This document shows, one piece after another, positions 14,537 through 19,237 of a stretch of DNA of 19,237 nt; position 1 is the first letter of the stretch; every line of letters starts with the position of its first letter. The position numbers were made by a program, and so were the translations under genes. This stretch comes from a bacterium (GTDB lineage: Bacteria > Dependentiae > Babeliae > Babeliales > UASB340), in the NCBI GenBank assembly GCA_030630075.1, contig DAOVNS010000017.1, forward strand, positions 1 to 19,237. Direction: 5' to 3'. The notes beneath the pieces were generated by a model that saw only the letters and a program-made list of their open reading frames with translations, was not told the origin of the DNA and made no database searches.

Positions 14537-15355
14537 TTATGCAATTATTTCAGGTGAATTTTCCACTGCAAGTGAATCTTCATTCATTTTGCTAAGACTT
14601 ACTTGTAGCATTTCATTTATAATTTTTTGGGCGGTAGCTTCGTCCATATTTAATTTCTTATTTTTTAAATATTGGACATTTAAAATTTCAAATGTTTGAT
14701 GCAATTCTTCTGGAAGGTGAGTTTTGTAACCTTCCCACAATTTTACTATTTTTGTTAACAATTTAAGGTTCGGGGTTGGGGTTGGCGCTGTTCCAATTTG
14801 TGCAACTGCGTATGCTGATCGTAGGAAAATGTATGCAGGAATTATCATTGCGGCATAATTAACAATATCTTCAGTGTTTGTAATCATTTTTTTTAATGCT
14901 GCAGGCATGGTTGTAACTATTTCTTTTAAAAAGTTTTTTATTATTTCGAAGTTAACTGGTTGGTCAGCATATTTTATTCCCATAGCTAAGCTTGTCATGC
15001 TTTTATGCACTGGAACTATTAATAGTGGCAAAGCTAACAATAAACTTTCTCTTGTTCCAATTCGTGCTATTTTCCAAAGAATACCTTCTTTTTGTGCTTG
15101 ATTAGCTTTAAGATATTTTTGTAACAATAATTCAAAACTTTCTGCTTGAGTATATTCAACTTCAGTAATTTCTGTTTCTTCTTCGGAAATTGTTTCTAAA
15201 TTATTTATCCCATTTTCGTTTTCAGTAATTATTTCGGAATTATTATTTTCAGTGATTTCATTGGATAATTCAGTTTCGTTATCGGCGTAAATTGTGCTTG
15301 AAAAAATTAGAGCTAAAACCAACATTGAGCTAGCTGTGATGTTTTTGATATTCAT
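14537..15355 (-). CDS. Exported membrane protein of unknown function, paralogue B of a tandem pair
   Basis: 272 residues; ATG with AGAAAGG about 12 bases upstream. The layout matches the 276-aa neighbour: signal peptide (1-24, ending TIYA-D), an acidic Asn/Glu/Thr-rich stretch (25-70), two hydrophobic segments (around LLLALPLLIVPV and around YAAMIIPAYIFLRSAYAVA), and the C-terminal helical domain (about 195-257) with NLKLLT, W, LH and QYLKNKKLNMDEATAQKI. A short TPTPN hinge precedes that domain. The acidic stretch would be extracytoplasmic and could bind cations or a basic surface; this is guesswork. It is first in the operon, driven by a near-consensus promoter at 15406-15434. Beyond its C-terminal domain the N-terminal half is widely diverged from its paralogue, though the composition is alike. 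Confidence 0.85.
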   Translation of the reverse strand: MNIKNITASSMLVLALIFSSTIYADNETELSNEITENNNSEIITENENGINNLETISEEETEITEVEYTQAESFELLLQKYLKANQAQKEGILWKIARIGTRESLLLALPLLIVPVHKSMTSLAMGIKYADQPVNFEIIKNFLKEIVTTMPAALKKMITNTEDIVNYAAMIIPAYIFLRSAYAVAQIGTAPTPTPNLKLLTKIVKLWEGYKTHLPEELHQTFEILNVQYLKNKKLNMDEATAQKIINEMLQVSLSKMNEDSLAVENSPEIIA

Positions 15356-15405
15356 ACAAAAAAACCTTTCTGTTTCTATTATAAAAAAATAACTATAAGG
15401 TTGTT

Positions 15406-15434
15406 TTTATATTGGATTTTATTCAGATCGTCAA
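15406..15434 (-). promoter_or_regulatory. Sigma70-type promoter of the paralogue-pair operon
   Basis: Minus strand: TTGACG (15434-15429), 17-bp spacer, TATAAA (15411-15406), about 50 bp before the ATG at 15355. It abuts the adenylate kinase terminator (15436-15477). The boxes and spacing are identical to those of the promoter at 16338-16366. Confidence 0.8.
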
Positions 15435-15435
15435 G

Positions 15436-15477
15436 TTAATAAAAAAGCCGTTCAGTTACGAACGGCTTTTTTATTAA
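15436..15477 (-). terminator. Intrinsic terminator of the adenylate kinase gene
   Basis: A perfect 18-bp stem (15436-15453 with 15460-15477) with GC core GCCGTTC and loop AGTTAC; the A-run and T-run on the arms make it work in both directions. It lies 29 bp past the adenylate kinase stop codon. Confidence 0.92.
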
Positions 15478-15506
15478 TAATATTTCAAAATTATATTATT
15501 TGATTT

Positions 15507-16262
15507 TTATGCAATTTTTTTGAATTCTTCAAAAACTGCTTCTTTTTTTAATCCAGAAATATTTAATATTTCAATTGCGTAACCTTGAGATTTATAAAAA
15601 TCTAAAACATCATTTTCGTTTGCTTTATAAATTCTAAATCTTTCTCTGATTACTTCTTCCTTATCATCAGCTCTTTGAATTAAGTTGCCGCCACATTTTG
15701 GACAAATACCATCTTTTGCTTCAGGCATTGAAATATTGAAAACTGAACTGCATTTTTCGCAAACTCGTCTTCCACTTAAACGTGAAACAATTTCTGCTTC
15801 TGGAAGATCAATAACAATTACTCTGAATTTAGCTTCAGGCATTTTATTTTTTAGATATTTAGAGAATAATTCTGCTTGACCTTTTGTTCTTGGAAAACCA
15901 TCAAGAATTAATGGTTTATCTGCATCAGCATTTTCTGCAATCCAATCGGTAAGCATTGTTGTAATTGTTTCATCGGGAACAAGTTTTCCTACCGTTGTTA
16001 GTTTTTGGATTTCTTTTCCGAGTTCGGTTTGTTCTTTGATGTTTTTTCTGCAAAGATCGCCGGTTGAAATTACTTGATAACCAAGTTGATCAACTACTTG
16101 TTCTGCAAGAGTTCCTTTGCCGCATCCAGGAGCACCAAAAAATGTAAAAATAACTTTGTCCGATGTTGTTGTCATGTCCTTTGCCTTATAATGTTTTGTT
16201 ATTAAAAAGATTGTACCGATTACTACAATTGCAAAAACAATGTAGCCGAAAGCTTTATTCAT
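15507..16262 (-). CDS. adk: Adenylate kinase with zinc-type LID and N-terminal membrane anchor
   Basis: 251 residues. It interconverts ATP + AMP and 2 ADP. Motifs: P-loop GAPGCGKGT (43-51), AMP site STGDLCR (66-72), DGFPRT (121-126), LID with four cysteines CEKC (168, 171) and CPKC (187, 190) that should bind zinc, and RADDKEEVIRERF. The catalytic part is a normal long-LID Adk of about 217 residues. Unusually, about 30 residues precede it with a clear membrane helix (7-22, YIVFAIVVIGTIFLIT). The long start is supported by GAGGGA 6 bases upstream; the internal ATG (Met30) has AAAGGA only one base away. Positive residues after the helix (Lys23, His24, Lys26, Lys28) suggest that the enzyme faces the cytoplasm. 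The gene stands alone with its own promoter and terminator. Identity is certain; the anchor is well supported. Confidence 0.95.
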   Translation of the reverse strand: MNKAFGYIVFAIVVIGTIFLITKHYKAKDMTTTSDKVIFTFFGAPGCGKGTLAEQVVDQLGYQVISTGDLCRKNIKEQTELGKEIQKLTTVGKLVPDETITTMLTDWIAENADADKPLILDGFPRTKGQAELFSKYLKNKMPEAKFRVIVIDLPEAEIVSRLSGRRVCEKCSSVFNISMPEAKDGICPKCGGNLIQRADDKEEVIRERFRIYKANENDVLDFYKSQGYAIEILNISGLKKEAVFEEFKKIA

Positions 16263-16268
16263 AAGCTG

Positions 16269-16274
16269 TCCCTC
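16269..16274 (-). promoter_or_regulatory. Ribosome binding site for the long, membrane-anchored adenylate kinase
   Basis: GAGGGA on the minus strand, 6 bases before ATG 16262-16260. Good sequence and spacing decide for the long start over the internal Met30. Confidence 0.75.
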
Positions 16275-16337
16275 AGAAAATTTAATGAAAAAATAATATT
16301 TTTAGGCCTCTGTATGACCCCACAATTCATACTATTA

Positions 16338-16366
16338 TTTATAATAGAATATCGGTTTTCCGTCAA
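16338..16366 (-). promoter_or_regulatory. Sigma70-type promoter of adenylate kinase
   Basis: Minus strand: TTGACG (16366-16361), 17-bp spacer, TATAAA (16343-16338). Transcription should start near 16331, giving a leader of about 69 bases that contains the ribosome site at 16269-16274. Confidence 0.8.
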
Positions 16367-16415
16367 AAATTGGATTTAATGCTATAAATTTCAGGATTTA
16401 TTTTATTCACAAAGG

Positions 16416-17294
16416 TTATTTAATACTTTTGCGAATAAAAGGTTTTTTAACTTCTGTGTTTGTTAATTCTTTATAATATTCTGGTTTTCGATACGCATTT
16501 CCCCAGATTTCGTGTTTTCTGAATTTTCTAATTCTTTCTATATCAAATTTTGCAATTAAAATATCTTCTTCTTCGTTTCCCATAACAATTTCTTTGCCAT
16601 TAACATTGAATGCGCAGCTGTGTCCATCGCATGTAGGGTTTGCATAATTTGCCATGGCAACACCAACCATGTTTTCGAAAGCGCGTGATCTGAATTGTTG
16701 AATTCTTACATCACCTAAAAGTTCGCATGTTGCAACTTTGCAGCTGTTTGGAACAAGAATAATTTCTGCGCCTTTTAACATTAAAATTCTGGCGCTTTCT
16801 GGAAATTCTCGATCCATGCAAATCATTATTCCAATTTTGACCCTTCCCTTTATAGTATCAAGATCAGAAACGTAAAAATTATCACCGGCTGTCATGTTTA
16901 CTTCGTGCGCATCAAAATCGCACGTATGAACTTTTGCGTAAGTCGTAACAATTTTTCCATGGCGATCAATTAATGATGCAACGTTGCGTGGTGCATTATT
17001 ATATTTTTCAAGATATGTAATTACAATTGCTGTATTTAATTCTTTTGCCAATTCTTGAAAGCTTTTTATAAAATCATCGTCTTTTGTAATTGCCCGATTA
17101 AGCCATTTTTCATAATTGCCTTTTACGTTTGGATCATAAGTTTGATAACCTGTAGTCCATATTTCTGGAAATAAAATTATGTCTGCATTTTTTTGAGCAG
17201 CCTTGCGACAAGCTTTTATGCCTTTTTGTAAAGCCTTATCTTTGTCGCCTTCAATTGATTCGAGTTGCAAAAGTGCTACATTAACAGTTGTCAT
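16416..17294 (-). CDS. Carbon-nitrogen hydrolase (nitrilase superfamily amidohydrolase)
   Basis: 292 residues, ATG start with AAAAGG upstream. The Glu-Lys-Cys triad of the superfamily is complete: Glu44 in LFPEIWTTG, Lys121 in YAKVHTCDF and Cys159 in MICMDREFPES. Other family landmarks are NVASLIDRHGKIV before the lysine and RSRAFENMVGVAMANYA after the cysteine. Length is normal for a single-domain enzyme, and no signal peptide is seen, so it is cytoplasmic. The family cleaves C-N bonds in amides, carbamoyl compounds or omega-amides. The subfamily cannot be fixed from sequence reading alone: N-carbamoylputrescine amidase-like and omega-amidase-like enzymes are both candidates. Neighbours give no pathway hint. 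It is divergent from the CYTH gene across 80 bp. Confidence 0.92.
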   Translation of the reverse strand: MTTVNVALLQLESIEGDKDKALQKGIKACRKAAQKNADIILFPEIWTTGYQTYDPNVKGNYEKWLNRAITKDDDFIKSFQELAKELNTAIVITYLEKYNNAPRNVASLIDRHGKIVTTYAKVHTCDFDAHEVNMTAGDNFYVSDLDTIKGRVKIGIMICMDREFPESARILMLKGAEIILVPNSCKVATCELLGDVRIQQFRSRAFENMVGVAMANYANPTCDGHSCAFNVNGKEIVMGNEEEDILIAKFDIERIRKFRKHEIWGNAYRKPEYYKELTNTEVKKPFIRKSIK

Positions 17295-17315
17295 TGTTGT
17301 GCCTTTTTTTAAAAC

Positions 17316-17343
17316 TTTATATTTTATATAACCGTAGCGTAAA
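17316..17343 (-). promoter_or_regulatory. Candidate promoter of the amidohydrolase gene
   Basis: Minus strand: TTTACG (17343-17338), 16-bp spacer, TATAAA (17321-17316), about 22 bp before the ATG at 17294. That leaves a short leader with the ribosome site close to the transcript start. Confidence 0.5.
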
Positions 17344-17374
17344 TTGAATAAAACAAAAATAGAAAGTTAAATTC

Positions 17375-17971
17375 ATGAACAAAGAAATAGAAGTTAAGCT
17401 TCAGATTGATGATCAATTATTGCAACAAACCAAAAATTGGTTAGATAAAAATGCAAAACATGTTGGCGAGGTAAATCATACTGAATATTATTTGAATAAA
17501 CCTGAAACAACATTTTTCTTTAAGGCGCCTGAAGGTTATAAAGATGCTATGGACTATCTTCGCGTAAGATTAACAGAAAAAGGTGATTCTTTTTGTTTTA
17601 AAAAATTTCACGAAGATCCAATAGAAAAAAGACCTCTTTATTGCGATGAGTACGAAGTAAAAGTATCTGATGGAAAAAAAACGTTAGAACTTATGAAGGC
17701 CATTGGATATACAGAACAAACATTAGTTCAAAAAATTAGAAACACTTATACGTTTGATGTGTTTGAAATTGTTATTGATCAGGTAACAAATCTGGGTGTT
17801 TTTATGGAAGTCGAATTAAAGACAGAAGTTGCAAATCCACAAGTTGGTTTAAAATTGATTTATGATTTTTTGAAATCAATTGGAATAACAAAATTTAAAT
17901 TACAAACCCGCGGTTATACTAGCATGCTTTGGAATCCTGAATATAATTTTGGAAAAAGTGTTTCGCTATAA
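17375..17971 (+). CDS. CYTH-domain protein (class IV adenylate cyclase / triphosphatase family)
   Basis: 198 residues, ATG start with a weak AGAAAG site. The signature ExExK is at the N-terminus (Glu4, Glu6, Lys8 in MNKEIEVKLQI). Further charged strands of the triphosphate tunnel follow: DYLRVRL, FCFKKFH, DEYEVKV, and the late acidic strand FMEVELKTE. The pattern with LGVFMEVE and LQTRGYTSML is closest in feel to CyaB-like class IV proteins, which use metal to hydrolyse or cyclise a triphosphate substrate. Whether it makes cAMP, cleaves thiamine triphosphate or inorganic triphosphate cannot be told from sequence alone. No cAMP receptor is visible in the window. It is cytoplasmic, monocistronic and ends with a terminator shared with the M23 gene. 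Confidence 0.9.
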   Translation: MNKEIEVKLQIDDQLLQQTKNWLDKNAKHVGEVNHTEYYLNKPETTFFFKAPEGYKDAMDYLRVRLTEKGDSFCFKKFHEDPIEKRPLYCDEYEVKVSDGKKTLELMKAIGYTEQTLVQKIRNTYTFDVFEIVIDQVTNLGVFMEVELKTEVANPQVGLKLIYDFLKSIGITKFKLQTRGYTSMLWNPEYNFGKSVSL

Positions 17972-17989
17972 TTTGGAATTAGATTTAAT

Positions 17990-18028
17990 AAAAAAGGCTC
18001 AATGTTTTATTAGCATCGAGCCTTTTTT
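17990..18028. terminator. Bidirectional terminator between the CYTH and M23 genes
   Basis: Arms AAAAAAGGCTC (17990-18000) and GAGCCTTTTTT (18018-18028) pair perfectly; ATG (18002-18004) and CAT (18014-18016) extend the stem past one mismatch. T-runs on both strands suit the two convergent genes. Confidence 0.9.
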
Positions 18029-18054
18029 ATATTTAAAAGTTTATTTTTTGTGTA

Positions 18055-19237
18055 TTAAAAAACTTTCTTTGTCCATTCCATAGGATCTACTGCCATATTA
18101 TTAACACGTAATTCCCAATGCAAGTGATATCCATTTGCATATCCGGTCATACCAAGTCGACCAATTGGATTACCTTTTTTAACAATATCTTCAACTTCGA
18201 TGTCTGCAAAATCTTCAAGATGACAATATAAAGTTATAACACCAATTCCATGATCGATTGCAACGGTGTTTCCTGTTAATAAAAATCTATCTTTAATAAT
18301 TACTTTTCCTGCCTGACTTGCCCAAACAACACTTTTTGGATAGTTCAAAATATCAACAGCTTTGTGCAAGTATCTTCCTTTTTCTGTGGTGGTTCTAATT
18401 TCACCGTAGGGAGTTGCAATTCTTTGAACATTAATTGGAAGTTCAAATTTTCCAGTCCACATTTTCTTTTTTGGTGAATCTTTTAACCATTTTTCAATGG
18501 CTTCTTCTAGAATTTTGTTGCTCATGCTAATTTCTTTTTCTTCTTCTAATTTTCCCGGAGCAACTTTAAAACCTTTTTGTTTTGGAAAAGTAACATCATT
18601 AATTACAATTTTGCCGGATAATTTTAAATTATTTTTTACCTGATCTTGTAATTCAGCATGCATCATGTATTCATCTGCATTTTGTTCGCAATCAACGGGA
18701 ATGAAGCATTCATAAACTGTTGAACTTTCAGTTTCTGGATAACATTGATAAATATTTTCTAAAAACTTTATGTATGCGCTTGTTAATTTTTTATTTGATT
18801 GAATTTTTGCATGAATTGTTCGGCCTTGATCAACTTTGAATTCTTGTTGTAAAAAAGCCGCTTTTAAAGAAACGTTATCAACAAAAAATTCCCACTTATC
18901 TTTGCTTGTATTTTGATTAAAACTACTATCGATGGCTTCTATTTCTAAAGCATGCAAACCATTTGTTAAACTTTGCGTATCAATTTTAAATGGAATGTTT
19001 AAAACTTTTTCACCGATTTTTTTTGGACAATTAAGATCAACTTCTTTTCCATCCAGGAATGCAGAAACTTGTGCAATTTTGTAACTGTTGTTTGATTTTA
19101 TGTTGCAATCTACAACGCCCGAATAAAATCCTTCTCTTTCTATTCCTGTTAACATGATTTCTGGAATTGTGTTGTGCGTAAAATAATTAAAAAGTGAACT
19201 TCCTATCCAAAGTGTAAAAAAAGAAATTGTTATAACA
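18055..19237 (-). CDS. M23-family (LytM-type) peptidoglycan endopeptidase, 5' end beyond the window
   Basis: The frame stays open from ATG 19155 to the right edge, and the upstream residues (VITISFFTLWIGSSLFNYF) are a membrane anchor or signal peptide, so the true start is outside; 394 residues are visible. The N-terminal two thirds look like beta-rich extracytoplasmic domains (about 18600-19150) with no enzyme motif, possibly Ig-like. The C-terminal M23 domain has its zinc and catalytic residues: HKAVD (His at 18366-18364, Asp at 18354-18352), LYCHL (His at 18222-18220) and the HLH motif (18126-18118), followed by WELRVNN and DPMEW. It should therefore be an active endopeptidase cutting peptide crosslinks in the wall, unlike LytM proteins that have lost zinc ligands. 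Five cysteines lie in the N-terminal domains. Confidence 0.93.
   Translation of the reverse strand, partial: VITISFFTLWIGSSLFNYFTHNTIPEIMLTGIEREGFYSGVVDCNIKSNNSYKIAQVSAFLDGKEVDLNCPKKIGEKVLNIPFKIDTQSLTNGLHALEIEAIDSSFNQNTSKDKWEFFVDNVSLKAAFLQQEFKVDQGRTIHAKIQSNKKLTSAYIKFLENIYQCYPETESSTVYECFIPVDCEQNADEYMMHAELQDQVKNNLKLSGKIVINDVTFPKQKGFKVAPGKLEEEKEISMSNKILEEAIEKWLKDSPKKKMWTGKFELPINVQRIATPYGEIRTTTEKGRYLHKAVDILNYPKSVVWASQAGKVIIKDRFLLTGNTVAIDHGIGVITLYCHLEDFADIEVEDIVKKGNPIGRLGMTGYANGYHLHWELRVNNMAVDPMEWTKKVF

Noticed and set aside
14223..14699. Open plus-strand frame of 158 codons across both paralogues
   Set aside because: It is antisense to two genes with signal peptides and shared domain structure; its Ser/Ile/Phe-rich product is typical of a reverse reading of acidic coding sequence.

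Overview
The window is AT-rich (roughly 70% A+T by eye). Its proteins are rich in Lys, Ile, Asn and Phe, and many carry signal peptides, lipoboxes or single membrane anchors. Codon use is standard bacterial, with ATG, GTG and probable non-ATG starts and Shine-Dalgarno sites. Small genome-style packing, a lone ftsL-ftsI pair, many exported proteins of unknown function and an ATAD3-like AAA protein suggest a host-associated bacterium with a reduced genome. My best guess is Candidatus Dependentiae (TM6/Babela-like). That is an inference from style, not from a marker gene.

Layout. (1) 1-2402, minus: an operon of a 504-aa exported membrane protein of unknown function followed 24 bp later by an AAA ATPase that runs off the left edge; its visible part resembles mitochondrial ATAD3. 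(2) 2538-4674, minus: a lipoprotein that fuses thioredoxin reductase to thioredoxin, and a YbhB-type PEBP protein. (3) 4813-8882, plus: a DsbD/CcdA-like electron conduit, a GH15 glucoamylase and a GT4/glycogen-synthase-like glycosyltransferase, tightly spaced. A glucokinase follows at 9042-10127 after a palindromic repeat. (4) 10181-10636, minus: a thioredoxin lipoprotein. (5) 10760-12683, plus: FtsL-like protein and FtsI (class B PBP). (6) 12744-15355, minus: three exported proteins of unknown function, two of them tandem paralogues, with a 59-bp near-perfect inverted repeat between the first and second. (7) 15507-19237: a membrane-anchored zinc-type adenylate kinase (-), a nitrilase-superfamily amidohydrolase (-), a CYTH protein (+) and a partial M23 endopeptidase (-, runs off the right edge).

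How the parts fit. Three proteins (TrxR-Trx lipoprotein, CcdA-like membrane protein, Trx lipoprotein) make a plausible extracytoplasmic thiol-disulfide system. The GH15, GT4 and glucokinase genes form a small intracellular glycogen/glucose module. FtsL, FtsI and the M23 enzyme show that peptidoglycan synthesis and remodelling persist. Strong sigma70-like promoters with the same elements (TTGACG, 17 bp, TATAAA) precede the adenylate kinase gene and the paralogue pair. Convergent genes are separated by hairpin terminators. The strongest candidates for new biology are the ATAD3-like operon, the lipoprotein TrxR-Trx fusion, the membrane-tethered adenylate kinase and the inverted-repeat element that supplies a gene's stop codon.
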